Shown: positions 10,761 through 21,829 of the stretch, piece by piece | How positions within the stretch are numbered: position 1 is the stretch's first letter | Layout: each line of letters starts with the position of its first letter | From: Owenia fusiformis | Taxonomy: Eukaryota > Annelida > Polychaeta > Sabellida > Oweniidae | Reading direction: 5' to 3' | Length of the DNA stretch: 64,000 nt | NCBI GenBank assembly: GCA_903813345.2 | Contig: CAIIXF020000006.1 | Span: forward strand, 24,001,936-24,065,935 | Notes under the pieces: model-generated | Told to the model about the DNA's origin: nothing | Databases searched by the model: none | What the model saw: only the letters and a program-made list of their open reading frames with translations | Program-made: the position numbers and the translations under genes

Positions 10761-12375
10761 AAGTTTGCATTAAATAACTAAACTGAGATGTCAATTATGA
10801 CTTAATCAGTGTAATTCTACCCAGTAATGTTAAATGTCTACTTTGCCAGCTTTTCATTATTTTCTCGCATTTTTCGAATTTAGACTGCACATTGTCATCT
10901 AAATCAAATATATGTTTTGTTGTGGAAAAAGATACACCTAACATTTTCATAACATTGTTTGGGAATAGCTTCCATTTAATATCTAAAAATTGTTCCTGGC
11001 TATATATTTGTCTGCCAAGCCACATGGCTTCTGTTTTACGTTTATTTACATCTTAACCTGATATTTCTTTAAATGAGCTATAAACAGTAAATAGTTGTCT
11101 AAGTGATGCTTCATCTTTAACAAAATTTGTGGTATCATCAGCATACTGTGATATCTTAACTTGTTTATTGGATATCAATATATACCTTCAATTTGATCAC
11201 ACTGATGAATTTTACAAGCTAATATTTCACACGCTACAATAAATGCCAATGGGGCGAAATTACAGCCCTGCCGAATGCCCCTTTCAAGTCTAAAGGACTC
11301 AGAAATCCAACCATTGTTATTTATACAACTAACTGTTTCATTATTTAAAACATTTATCCAGGTCAAAAATGAATCACCAAAGCCAAATCTTCTAAATGAA
11401 TCTAAAATAAAGTCTTTAGATATACTATCATACGCAGCCGAAAAATCCACTCCTACAATTATGCCATCTATTTCTTTATCTAATGAATATTCAATAATAT
11501 CATCAATTAATCGAAGAGTCATACCAGCATATCTACCATTGATATATCCACACTGATCTTCATTAACAATCGATTTAATCACTGATTTCAACCTATTTGC
11601 AAGAGATTTGGCTGCTATCTTATAATCACTGTTTAGAACTGATATGGGGCGCCAGTTAGGCAGTTCCTCTCGGGGAAGGTTCCTTTATAAATTAATGTTA
11701 TAACTGCTTGTCTTTGAGACCATGATAATTGACCATTTACATAGCCATCATTCAATGAATTCACCACTAGATTGTTAATTTTACTCCAAAATACTTTCAT
11801 AGATGCTGATGTTAGTCCATCCAATCCTGGACTTGAGTTATTGTCCATTGTTTTTAGGGCTTGGCTACATTCTTCTATAGTTAGAAGACCTTCACAATGA
11901 TTGCGCTCCAGCTGAGACAGTTTGGGGAGATCAATGCCTTGGATAAATTGATCTAGCTTTATGGGGTCATAATTAAGGATACTCTTGTATCGAGTAGTGT
12001 AAAATTGCACTTGTTCCTTCATAATATTCTCCTTTGATGTGACAGTAACACCACCTGCTGTTCTGCATGATGACATTGTTTTCTGCTGTGCTTTAGCTTT
12101 TTCCAGGTTCAGGAAATAACTGGTGTTCCTCTCACCCTGCTCAGCCCAAATGGCCTTCGAACGAATTTGAGCCCCCCTGGCTATGGAAATACACAAAGTG
12201 CTGAATTCTGTTTGTAACTGGGTCACCTTCGCTACTAAATTAGGATTGTTAGAATCATTCGCAAGTTCTGAGGATGCTATTTTAAGTTTATCTCTCACAG
12301 ATTTTAACTTTGAATGATTAATTTTGGCATTTTTCTTGCTGTACAGTATAGATTGTCTCTTTATTCTAGACTTGG
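10761..12375 (-). pseudogene. L1/Tx1-type LINE, reverse transcriptase part of ORF2
   Basis: Minus-strand frames give, in order, a pre-RT region (RSKAIWAEQGERNTSYFLNL), the finger motif SSPGLDGLTSASMKVFW, then RPISVLN, then DFSAAYDSISKDF and RGIRQGCNFAPLAF. The catalytic box QYADDTT follows near 11120-11150, and the end is LLGRITLIKS. The frame is broken by single-base shifts near 11670 and 11175, a TAA near 11055 and a stop at about 10796-10798. It is therefore dead. It continues on the far side of the foldback element at 6229. The 5' end is truncated near 12375: no endonuclease domain is seen. Confidence 0.92.
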
Positions 12376-12569
12376 TTTGTCATAGGCTTCAATCAATGGT
12401 AAAAACTTGCAAAACATGTAGTCACTTGATTTTATGATTTATCAAAAAGTGTTGGTTGTTGAACGAATAAATAGAATAACTTAAAAGAATTTTAAAATTG
12501 TATAAATGGTAACTGGCCCACACTTTTTAACAAATGTTGACAAAGTCATAAAAAATCACTTTATTTACA

Positions 12570-13205
12570 TGACAAGTGTAGTCAGAGGCTGTTAACATGG
12601 CAGATAGAGTCAGAGATTGTTAACATGACAGATGTAGTCAGAGGTTGTTAATATGACAGATGTAGTCAGAGATTGTTAACATGACAGATGTAGTCAGAGG
12701 TTGTTAATATGACAGATGTAGTCAGAGATTGTTAACATGACAGATGAAGTCAGAGGTTGTTAATATGACAGATGAAGTGAGAGGTTGTTAACATGGCAGA
12801 TGTAATCAGAGGTTGTTACCATGGCAGATGTAGTTAGAGGTTGTTAACATAACAGATGTAGTCAGAGGTTGTTACCATGACAGCTGTAGTGAGAGGTTGT
12901 TACCATGACAGATGTAGTGAGAGGTTTTTAACATGGCAGATGTAGTTAGAGGTTGTTAACATAACAGATGTAGTCAGAGGTTGTTACCATGACAGATGTA
13001 GTGAGAGGCTGTTACCATGACAGATGTAGTGAGAGGTTATTATGGCAGATGTAGTCAGAGGTTTTTAACATGGCAGATGTAGATAGAGGTTGTTAACATA
13101 ACAGATGTAGTCAGAGGTTGTTACCATGACAGATGTAGTGAGATGTTGTTAACATGGCAGATGTAGTCAGAGGTTGTTAACATGACAGATGTAGTCACAA
13201 GTTTC
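12570..13205. repeat. 28-bp minisatellite, about 22 copies
   Basis: Tandem units of CAGATGTAGTCAGAGGTTGT followed by TAACATGA, with point changes (TTAACATGG, TTACCATGA, AGTGAGAGG). Alternating variants suggest a higher-order structure and stepwise amplification. It lies just beyond the truncated 5' end of the LINE. Confidence 0.95.
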
Positions 13206-13232
13206 TGCACTGTGGGATAAACTTTTGTCAGA

Positions 13233-13356
13233 TTAATTTGAGACAACATAATCACTGTTAACACATTGTGTAAATTGTTTATTGATCAGGTGGTGTATTA
13301 TTTCATCAAAGTCTTTCGATTTTCCGTGACAGTAGTAACACTGGAATCCCACATAT
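13233..13356 (-). CDS. Zinc-finger-like terminal exon of a two-exon fragment
   Basis: After an acceptor (TTTATTTTCAG) the minus strand reads YVGFQCYYCHGKSKDF and DEIIHHLINKQF, then TAA at 13233-13235. The CxxC pair followed by an HH pair after about 16 residues resembles a single C2H2-type finger. The first base of the exon completes the codon left open by the exon at 13840-13768, giving an uninterrupted frame across the predicted intron. It could be part of a small host gene or of a spliced transposon gene, since the upstream exon has a second copy at 4443. Confidence 0.6.
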
Positions 13357-13767
13357 CTGAAAATAAACAGGATAAATGTAATCTCTATTCCACGGCTCGT
13401 CCAAACATGCTTTTATTACCATAACCATTGCTCTTCCTTTCGAGGAATCAAAATCTCCTGATTTGACTGCAATTACAGCTCAAATTGGGAAATGGATGGG
13501 TTTACGATATAAATACGTTCATCAACAATAATTACATGCAATATCAAGGAATTCTATGCAGGAGAAGTATCATTATTTTGAAAATAATCAAAAAAAAATA
13601 TGCAGAAAATTAATTTTTCTTTTCACATCACTTCGTATCCATTTCACATATAAGTATGAATCTTTCTTACATTACAAATCTAATTATGGGCATCTGAAGC
13701 ATCAGTGCACCTAGTTACAGGCCAGCACATGGCCAATAAAGAGTAGAACTTAGAGAAATAAACTTAC

Positions 13768-13840
13768 TGCTGGTCCGCCATAGTTAGGTTTGGGCGCCCT
13801 GTCTCATCTTTACCATCGCCCTTGAAATTAGGTCCGCTCA
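13768..13840 (-). CDS. Small internal exon (SGPNFKGDGKDET...MADQ)
   Basis: A 73-bp exon between an acceptor ending TATGCTTAG and a GTAAGT donor. It encodes SGPNFKGDGKDETGRPNL and TMADQ. It ends in phase 2 and joins in frame to the exon at 13356-13233. The same coding sequence occurs, diverged, on the opposite strand at 4443-4500. No earlier exon was identified. Function unknown. Confidence 0.55.
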
Positions 13841-14129
13841 CTAAGCATAGGGTGATTTATGCTTGACCACTTTGACTGTATGAATAGAATTAAAATTTAG
13901 CCTTTATAAATTCACAAAGAAAATGAGATTTGCCCATCTAAACTGGAATAACACAGCAATACTTACATTTTATCTCTCACAAAATAGACATGCAGAATGT
14001 TCAAGTATGTCAGTAACTTCTGAATCTATATTTGATTGGTCATTTTCATACTATTATTATAAAATCATAAAATTACCCAAATCTCTTACAGTTGAACATG
14101 CTTTGTCAGCCATCTTTCTTTTGGTATAA
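13841..14129. other. No feature recognised
   Basis: AT-rich sequence upstream of the small exon on the minus strand. A short frame at 13923-14129 lacks support. Confidence 0.4.
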
Positions 14130-14420
14130 AAAGAGCGGGAAAATACTGCAGCCCTGTCGGAGCCAGCTCCGAGAAGGCTGCAATTAACTGCAGCGCTGTC
14201 GGAGCCAGCTCCGAGAAGGCTGCAATTAACTGCAGCGCTGTTGGAGCCAATTCGCTGCTGCAGCCCTGTCGTAGCCAGCTCCGAGAAGGCTGCAATTAAC
14301 TGCAGCGCTGTCGGAGCCAATTCGCTGCAAATATGATTACCTGCAGCCAACATTTGGAGCCAATTTGCTGCGGCAGCGCTGCGGCAGCGCTGCAGCAGCG
14401 CTGCCGCAGCAATGTATTTC
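14130..14420. repeat. GC-rich CTGCAG/CTGCCGCAGC block, copy B
   Basis: Three to four tandem units containing GAGAAGGCTGCAATTAACTG and CAGCGCTGTCGGAGCCA, ending in GCTGCCGCAGC repeats next to ATTTCCGT. It is the inverted counterpart of the block at 2704-3050, whose unit has CTGCAGTTAACCGCAG. Confidence 0.75.
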
Positions 14421-14539
14421 CGTAAGGGGATGCATCAAATTACAATATATGTCATTTTTATCCCATTTTAGTGTAAGCACTCTATTATCACCCACTTTAT
14501 TTTCACTTTCACAATATTTTCTTGAACTTTGTGAAGAAA

Positions 14540-14637
14540 TAAGAGGGACGCAAAAAAATTAGATGGGGACTCAAATTTTTCAAATGGGTTGCGTCCCTGG
14601 GACTCAGAAATTTTAATGGCTAGCGCGAACACTGCAT
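14540..14637 (-). repeat. Interspersed repeat block GCAGTGTTCGCG, copy B
   Basis: Reverse-complement relative of 1546-1700. It has GCGCGAACACTG at its right end and GGGACGCAA motifs inside. The shared order of three blocks here and at 1.5-4.5 kb, but inverted, is discussed as a finding. Confidence 0.5.
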
Positions 14638-14654
14638 GTGTATGCTGTACACAT

Positions 14655-14770
14655 ACCCAGCTGCCTGGGAGTTGAACCCAGACCAAGTACTTTTACATTC
14701 TTGGTGTGCCCACACAACTGTGAAGGTATGGTGCAGGGTGGGATGGGGGATTTTTCAGTGCCTTCGTACC
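14655..14770 (-). repeat. Possible tRNA-derived SINE remnant
   Basis: The minus strand contains GGGTTCAACTCCC, close to the pol III B box, with a loose A-box-like AGTTGTGTGG about 38 bp upstream. A 3' tail and flanking duplications were not found, so this is weak. It does not fold into a complete tRNA that I can see. Confidence 0.3.
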
Positions 14771-14823
14771 ACCCTTAGAGATATCATTACAGATATAAAG
14801 ATATACTCCAGAGATACTCAGTA

Positions 14824-15175
14824 TACTGTCAACCCCTAAAGATTTTCTCGCGGGACAGATTTTTTAGACCAAGTGCCCAAAATTTGCGGGATTTTGCGGG
14901 ACATCTACTAAATTCGCGGGATTTCGCGGGACATTTAAGGGATTTGCGTGATTGTGCTAATAGGCCAATTTTTTTTTTAACAAATTCGCGGGATTTCGCG
15001 GGACCATTCGAGGGACAAACACCCTAATTGCGGGACAGTTAACAGGGGTACCACCAAAAACTTCATAGAGGGACAGATTTTTTAGACAAAGTGCCCTAAA
15101 TTTGCGGGATTTCGCGGGACATCCACCTAAATTTGCAGGATGTCCCGGGACATTCAAGGGATTTGCGTGATTGGG
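14824..15175. repeat. CGCGGGAC-rich repeat, partly duplicated
   Basis: Two similar units of about 110 bp (around 14850-14960 and 15066-15175). Each has GGGACAGATTTTTTAGAC, AATTTGCGGGATTT and AAGGGATTTGCGTGATTG. The right part ends GCGGGACAGTTAACAGG, resembling the reverse complement of the CCTGTCAACTGTCCCGC end of the MITE at 2208. It may be a distant relative of that family. Confidence 0.55.
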
Positions 15176-15516
15176 AATAATGTAAAAGCGTGTAAAAGTA
15201 CTTAAATCAAACTTTCAAATACTGATTAATCAAATATAATGCAAGGTTACATTGTAACTTAAATAAACGTCAACACAATTTCACAAAATACGCATAGGAA
15301 TATTATTATACTTCATTGTAATTTATCAAAAACAAAAAACATGCTTCAGGTGTGAGTACCGTAATCTAATACGAAATTCAAAAATTCGGAACAATACTTT
15401 GCACTTCTGGCGTCGTGACCAACTATGAAACGCTTACCCCCATAATGTTATATATTAAAACGTACCTATTCATATACTGTAGGCATCCCAATTGAAAAAA
15501 GCCTATGGAAAATCAT

Positions 15517-15763
15517 CTCCAATTATCACCTAACTTACTATTGATAATTAGTTGAAAGTTAGGTGTAAAAATTCACATGCAAATGAGCTAATTATCAACT
15601 TAATTAACGCTTAATTTGCAACTTAATTAACGATTAACTACCATCAATATGCAAATGAGCTATTTACGTAAATTAGTTGAAAGTTAGTTGTAAGTTTGAT
15701 GTAAGTAAATCTCTAATTATCACCTAACTTACTATTGATAATTAGTTGAAAGTTAGGTTTAAG
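15517..15763. repeat. Direct repeats of about 50 bp with AT-rich spacer
   Basis: The phrase AATTATCACCTAACTTACTA followed by TTGATAATTAGTTGAAAGTTAGG occurs at about 15518-15563 and again at about 15713-15757. Other TTAGTTGAAAGTTAGTTG and ATGCAAATGAGCTA echoes lie between. It may be a short tandem duplication. No coding content. Confidence 0.7.
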
Positions 15764-16189
15764 TCAGATTTGTGACATCTCAAAAATGACTCGCTTCTTT
15801 TTTGCTTCTCTTCACTCGGAGATTTTTGCTTCATCTTGAACTATTTTGTGACGGAATATTCATCTTAATTAGGATCTTTCAGAACAGACAACATTGAACT
15901 TGAACTATTGAAATTTCACAGCAAGAGGAGGGAAAACCCCATGATTCAATTGATGACATACGATTTCCTCCTTCGCACACCTCCTTTTGTCGAAAACGTA
16001 CCCTCCATCTTGGTTTTCAAAGTTTTCAAATTGACCTAGTTTTAAACCAATCAACGATCGACTCGCTAAACCAATCAGCGACGATGTCATCTCAATACAG
16101 ATTTACATTATAAGCGTATGTCATCTTTGAACCCTGGGGTTTCTCCCCCTCTTTTTTCAAGCTATTCTATTGTGAAAATTTTTAAGATT
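15764..16189. other. No gene recognised
   Basis: A frame at 15905-16090 on the minus strand has no homology or splice support. Otherwise AT-rich single-copy-looking DNA. Confidence 0.4.
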
Positions 16190-16215
16190 CATGGGCTTTC
16201 AATTGAAAGCCCATG
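16190..16215. repeat. Perfect 26-bp palindrome
   Basis: The 13-base left half CATGGGCTTTCAA is followed directly by its exact reverse complement with no spacer. It may be the fused ends of an excised element, or a cruciform. Confidence 0.85.
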
Positions 16216-16273
16216 ATATAGGGGTTCGATTAATCTACATCAAATTATAGGAAATGAGGTTACTTTTCTAGAT

Positions 16274-17148
16274 AGGGTTTGTAGAAAAAACCGGGTACTG
16301 GGTAGTAAATCCTCCATGCTGGGTTCAAACTTGGTACCCGGTCGAAAAAAACGCGTACCCAAAAAACAAAATATACGAATATACAACATAATTAGATCAT
16401 TAGAAAACGTGTAAGATTTGTTTTGAATTATAAAAATGTATGTTACTTCCTTCAAAATTGAGCTAGAAGATTCAAATAAAAAGCATTTTAAGGCTCTTTT
16501 CTTCCTCTATCATCATGGTCATATTTCCATTGGTAATGAAGGGGGGGGGGGGTGCGATCGCACCCCCTCCTGGCTACGCCAATGACATTGTAAGATGATT
16601 TGAAAAACAAGACAAATCAATCTTACTCTATTTTCAATACTTCGTATGTTGGTACATGAATTGTTTTGATTATGATTTAAACCTGTAAATAGCTATCGTT
16701 GCTTTAGCAGAGAGGTGACGTGTGTTAATTTAAATGATGCAACGTGTAAGATTTTGATTATTAATCATAATTTAAGTTATCCCAATTTTCGATAAAATGT
16801 CCACTGAATTGTAAATTGTTATGTCTTACAATGTCATAGGCGTAGCCAGGAGAGGGTGCGATGGTGCGATCGCACCCCCCTCCCATAACCAATGAAAATA
16901 TGGCCATGACGATAGAGGAAGAAAAGAGCCTTAAAATATGCTTTTTATTTGAAGCTTCTAGCTCAATTTTGAAGGATGTTACATAAATTTTGTAAATTCA
17001 AAACAAATCTTACACGTTTTCTCATAATCTATTATGTTATATATTCGTATTTTTCGTTTTTTGGGTTCCCGTTTTTTTGACCGGGTACCAAGTTTGAACC
17101 CAGCATGGAGGATTTACTACCCGGTACCCGTGTTTTTCTACAAACCCT
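16274..17148. mobile_element. 875-bp palindromic TIR element with 8-bp duplication
   Basis: Two arms of about 335 bp face each other: AGGGTTTGTAGAAAA... from 16274 and its reverse complement ending at 17148. They share TACCCGGT, CTCCATGCTGGGTTC and GGTGCGATCGCACCCCC segments, with a spacer of about 215 bp. The element is flanked on both sides by TTCTAGAT (16266-16273 and 17149-17156). An 8-bp duplication is typical of hAT elements. No transposase is present, so it is non-autonomous. A 12-base G run (16542-16553) lies in the left arm. Confidence 0.9.
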
Positions 17149-17156
17149 TTCTAGAT

Positions 17157-17985
17157 ATCAGCGTCCATTTATTGTAACTCGCGTTTGCTAATATTTGCTC
17201 AGTTCTGAGATGAAGGCCACACGGATAGTAAAAAGGCCAACGTTGGAACTATTTGTGACCTACATCCCTATTTTCGTAATTAAAGGGTTCCGATTAGCAT
17301 CCCGTATAAAAACAATATGGCGGCTCCAGGCGAATCAACTGGATCAGTCCATTTTTAAGAAATAAGGGGAGTTCTGTAAAATCCAGTTTATTGAAATTGT
17401 CTTTGAGATAAAGTAATCCGTTTATAATGATTTTGAAAACGTTATCCAAAGAGTGATTGCGTTCAAAGAATACATGTACAACAGCCAATATAAATCCTTG
17501 TATTAGAAACCGGTTTGTCTTGCTTTGTTTCATTTGTAGGATGTTTCATATGCCAAGCTGTGTGCTATTACGTTATGGGGAAATTTAGATGCCAATTTTC
17601 CCTTATTATACACAAATAGAAGATCCTGAAACTTCACCCATAAATGTGGAATTGATTTGTCAAAATAAAAATCACCCTTTTATAAATGTGTGACGATCTA
17701 TAATATACTTATGCTATATAACAGTTAGAGGTGTTGACACAACGACCTCGAACCTGTGAACCCTTGAGTATTATTCCGGGATTGGGCCTTTTATACTAAA
17801 CGGTGAGCAACACCAGAAACGAGCGTTCGATTTGCTAAACGATATGCGTCACCCTTTAAAATGAAAGTTGAACCTTTCCCCTTTATTTTGATACCAAACA
17901 ACAGCATGCTAGGTACTTAAAATTAGGTAAACTTTACTCCTCAAAAGTGCAAAAACTTAGCTTCTTATAAAAGATAAGATAATCA
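17157..17985. other. No gene recognised
   Basis: Ordinary AT-rich sequence. A minus-strand frame at 17294-17533 has no recognised domain or splice context. Confidence 0.4.
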
Positions 17986-17989
17986 CAAT

Positions 17990-18138
17990 ATAGGGGATTG
18001 CAACAATTTTGGAAATTCGCGGAGGTCAAAGCCACATTTGCGGGACTTCGCGGGACATTGCGGGACACGCGAATTAGCCTAATTTTGATCAAATTCGCGG
18101 GATAATCCCGCCATTCGCGGGACACTTGACAGCTCTGG
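17990..18138 (-). repeat. CGCGGGAC-type repeat ending CTTGACAGCTCTGG
   Basis: Contains GCGGGACTTCGCGGGACATT and ends GCGGGACACTTGACAGCTCT. Read on the minus strand this is a CAGAGCTGTCAAGTGTCCCG start, close to the CAGGCCTGTCAACTGTCCCG start of the MITE at 2208. It looks like one end of a related hAT-like element; the other end was not found. Confidence 0.55.
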
Positions 18139-18139
18139 A

Positions 18140-20229
18140 CTCTTGAGATAAATGATAAAATTATTGATGATGACTTAAATAAGTTCATGACTAAGTTCCA
18201 CCATAATATAATTGATAAGTCATTGCCGCCCTGTCCTATGAAAACAAATGAATCTTTGACTTACATAAATATTTCTCGAAAAAATATGAATGATAACTAA
18301 CGGAACCTTGATTCATCTAAAAAAGGTGGAGAAGATAATATCACTAACAAAATGTTGAAACTTGTGGCTGACTCTATCGATGTTGAACTAGTTAAACTAT
18401 TTACTATTTTCTTGGAGACAAATACATTTCCTGATTGCTGGAAATTGGGTATAATTGTTCCTATATATAAGAATAAAAAGTCAAAAACAGACCCATCTAA
18501 CTACAGACCAATCTGCCTCCTCAATAATCTCTCAAAGCTTTTTGAACGAATAATTTATACAGCAATTTTTGACCATGTTTCCTCGAAGAACTCATTTATG
18601 AAAATCAGTCCGGGTTCTTACCAGGCCATGATACACAGAAGCAACTATTTTCTATTGTTAATATGTTAGCCGATAATTTTGACTCTAACCTCGCAACCCG
18701 CGGAATCTTCTTAGACGTGGAAGGTGCATTTGACGCAGTCCCACATTTTTTGTTACTCCATAAGATGAAATCTTATGGATTAGGCAACAATATTAGAGTT
18801 ATTGACCTCATATCTAACAGATAGGAAATTAAAAGTAAGGATCAATGATACTTATTCAGACATTTCATGTAATGATGAAGCTGGTGCAAATACTCCTCAA
18901 AATCGAGACTCCAGATCCTATGAAATAAATAGTGGGGTTCCCCAAGGATCAATTCTTGGCCCCCTATTATTTTTGTTATATATTAATGACTTAGCAGACT
19001 CAGTTCATAATTGTAAACTTTTTTTATATGCTGATGATAGTTCGATCTTCTTGACAGTACCAAAGAATGAATCAATTGAAGCAACAAATCAAAAAATTCA
19101 ATCAGATATCAATGAAATGGCTAATTGGTCCACTAAATAGAAACTCAAATTTAAGGCATCTAAGAGTAAGGAGGTTATCGTTCAATCTAAACACACACGA
19201 AAAGTTAAGAAACAAATTCCAGTAACAATGAATAATGAGCAAATACCTCTTGTTAATAGCCATAAACATTTAGGCATCATTTTAGACAAACACCTTAGCT
19301 TTGAAGAACACATTAACTCAGTGATTACTAGGTGTAATAAAATGTTAAATCCATTAAAAGCACTCAAATTTTCAGTAAGATCAAAACACTTACAGACAAT
19401 TTATATGGCATTCATTCTCCCACATCTCGAATATGGCAATATTATTTTTGACAGCGCATATCTAAACCTCTTAGCAAGTTTAGATAGAGTCCAATATAGA
19501 GCGGGTCTTATTATAAGTGGTTGCATCCAAGGGTCAAACTCTGAGAAGGTGATGGCATGTCTTGGATGGAGATCCTTATCCAATCGAAGAAAAGAAAAAA
19601 AACTAGTTTTTATGTTTGACTTTGTAAATAATTATAAGATGCCTTCATATGTTTCAAATGTTTTTGAACAGTATAAGAATCAGGTAAATCACCAAAGACT
19701 TCGACATAGCAATGATTTTAAGATCCCATTCAAAGCATCTGCTAAACTTAGAAAGTTTACAGCTTTATCCAGTATTAAATTATGGGATAATTTACCTGAT
19801 GAACTGAAACAAGCACACTCACGCAACTCATTTAAGTATAAAATTAGAGCATTTTTGAATGGGAAAAAGAAAGAATTCACAACCCCAAGATTAAACCTAT
19901 CCAAAGATAAAGAAATTGTCTTAAATAAAATGAGATGTGATCTCATTTTTAGGCAGCATCTTTTTACACATAACTTCAAAAATATTCCAAATGCCAAATG
20001 TAAATGTGGTCACTCTACTAAATCAACCAAACACCTATTGCTCCATTGCCCTCTTTTTAACATTCAAAGACTCAATTTTCACAGAGAACTAGGGGGACTG
20101 CCATCCTTTAATTTAAACTCTTTTAATAATAGAAAACAGGAAGACAGGGTAGACTTTCTACTTTTTGCAGATCCTTCTCTTGACACAACCAGAACAACCG
20201 CAACGCCAAAGCGTAGCGAATCCCATTGA
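18140..20229 (+). pseudogene. Jockey/CR1-group LINE, reverse transcriptase ORF2 (degenerate)
   Basis: Plus-strand coding in order: LDSSKKGGEDNI; ETNTFPDCWKLGIIVPIYKN; SNYRPICLLNNLSKLFERI; FLDVEGAFDAVPH; SGVPQGSILGPLLFLLYIND; the catalytic box FLYADDSSIF; then HKHLGIILDKHLSFEEHI and LPHLEYGNIIFD. A C-terminal zinc-type motif, CKCGHSTKSTKHLLLHCPLF, ends the frame at 20229 ([14 protein letters not shown]). Stops near 18298 and 19138 and frameshifts near 18610 and 18790 make it inactive. The 5' end, including the endonuclease, is missing. Clade is inferred from motif style only. The end of the ORF recurs at the start of the LINE tails at 39921 and 52342. Confidence 0.92.
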
Positions 20230-21034
20230 ACAGAAATGGCTGGCATTTTTACAAACGAAATATATCTGTATATAGCAAATATCATAAAATAACACACATA
20301 AGAAAGGCCACCATTTTCAAAATGGTTGCTCACTAGCCAAGTTGTCATCAGAAGAAGTAATATGCTTTTTTTTTATAGTATTCACAGATCAAATATGAAC
20401 AAAATCGCTCCACCACTTTTCAAGTAAAATACTTTAAAATGGTGGCCGCCTTCTACCAAAAGTGTCATTAGACAGTGTGCCATGGTTATAGTATTCACAT
20501 ACCAAATATGAACAAAATCGCTCCACTACTTTTCAAGTTACAGCAAAATTCGTAAAATAATGAGTAAAGGCCGAATAAAATACGTTTAAATGGTGGCCAT
20601 TTTTCAAAATGGCCGCCTTCTACCAAAAGTGTCATTAGACAGTGTGCCATGCTTATATAATTCACATACCAAATATGAACAAAATCGCTCCACTACTTTT
20701 TGAGTTATTGTAAAATATGTTAAAATGGCGGCCATTTTCCAAAATGGCGGCCATTTTTCAAAATGGCCACCTCCTACCAAAAGTGTCATTAGACAGTGAG
20801 CCATGCTTATAGTATTCACATACCAAATATGAACAAAATCGCTCCACTACTTCTTGAGTTATAGCAAAAATCGTAAAATAATGTGTAAAGGCCGCCATTT
20901 TTCAAGATGGCTGCCATGTGCTTCTTTAAAATCTACATTTCTAGCTTTATCAATGTCCTATATAATTTTTTTACATTTAAAACATATTGCTATTACAGTT
21001 TTACATAATGTACCTAAATTACTGTAAAATCGGC
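20230..21034 (+). repeat. LINE 3' tail: 110-165-bp tandem repeats with AAAATGGCGGCC motifs
   Basis: Directly after the LINE stop codon come about four units containing AATATGAACAAAATCGCTCC, ACTTTTCAAGTTA, AAAATGGCGGCCATTTT and CTACCAAAAGTGTCATTAGA. The same tail, with the same order of parts, follows the same ORF end in two other copies in the window, so it is a 3' UTR belonging to this LINE family. It is broken at 21034 by the next element. Confidence 0.85.
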
Positions 21035-21042
21035 GGGTGCAC

Positions 21043-21165
21043 CCCAGTTGTCCGAAACCCAGTTGTCCGAAACCCAGTTGTCCGAAACCCAGTTGTCCGA
21101 AACCCAGTTGTCCGAAACCCATTTTTCCGAAACCCAGTTCTCCGAAACCCAGTTGTCCGAAAAAT
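21043..21165 (+). repeat. 15-bp tandem repeat, left arm
   Basis: Eight copies of CCCAGTTGTCCGAAA, with the sixth and seventh copies varied to TTTTTCC and TTCTCC. Because 15 is divisible by 3 the array is open in several frames and yields pentapeptide repeats. These are not evidence for a gene. Confidence 0.95.
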
Positions 21166-21829
21166 TTAGTCATACTTTACCAGATAAAGGGGGACGCACC
21201 TCAAGCCAGTTTCATGTCATGTATTTGGCAAAATTAATGGCATGGATGCATTCTGATGTATAGATCTCTCTCTCACTTTGAATTGCATCCATTACACGGC
21301 GTTACCAGAATGACAGGAACGGGGGATTTATTTTACATTGTGATTCTAAAAAAGGTCATCAAAACACAATATATATTACGGAACAGTTGATCTTATCTTA
21401 TTCAATATATTTTATATAGGCAAAATAAAATGAAACATTTTGAAACCGATAAAATAAGTTAACGCATAAAACTTTAAGAATAAACAGTACACATATCACG
21501 TTGTCAAAATGTTTCGTCGCATTTAATTTCTTAGTCTCTGTCTCTTATCAAATCGTAAAATGTAAAAGAACAAAACATTCTAAACGTAATCACTTGGGAT
21601 TAACTGGAAACGAAGACAGGCTGTCCTCGTATCAAATTGGATGTTCTCCAATTCGCAAGAAGTTTCATTTTCGCCATGTACTCACTTCATCTTTTTGAAT
21701 TTAATCTCTATTTCTCGAACAGAGTACCTAAATGAAGAATAATTTTTGGTTTCAAAAGATGTACACGACGTCAACTTTACTAAATAAACGCCCAGTAGGC
21801 TCATTTGCGTGAAAAGCCGGTAGTTGTAT

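Noticed and set aside
12570-13205. 28-bp tandem repeat considered as a CRISPR-like array
   Set aside because: There are no unique spacers between repeats; it is a head-to-tail minisatellite in a eukaryotic genome.
21037-21263. Pentapeptide-repeat frames such as PKPSC and SETQL (also 24780-25101 on the minus strand)
   Set aside because: A 15-bp repeat is divisible by three, so any frame gives a pentapeptide repeat. No gene context.
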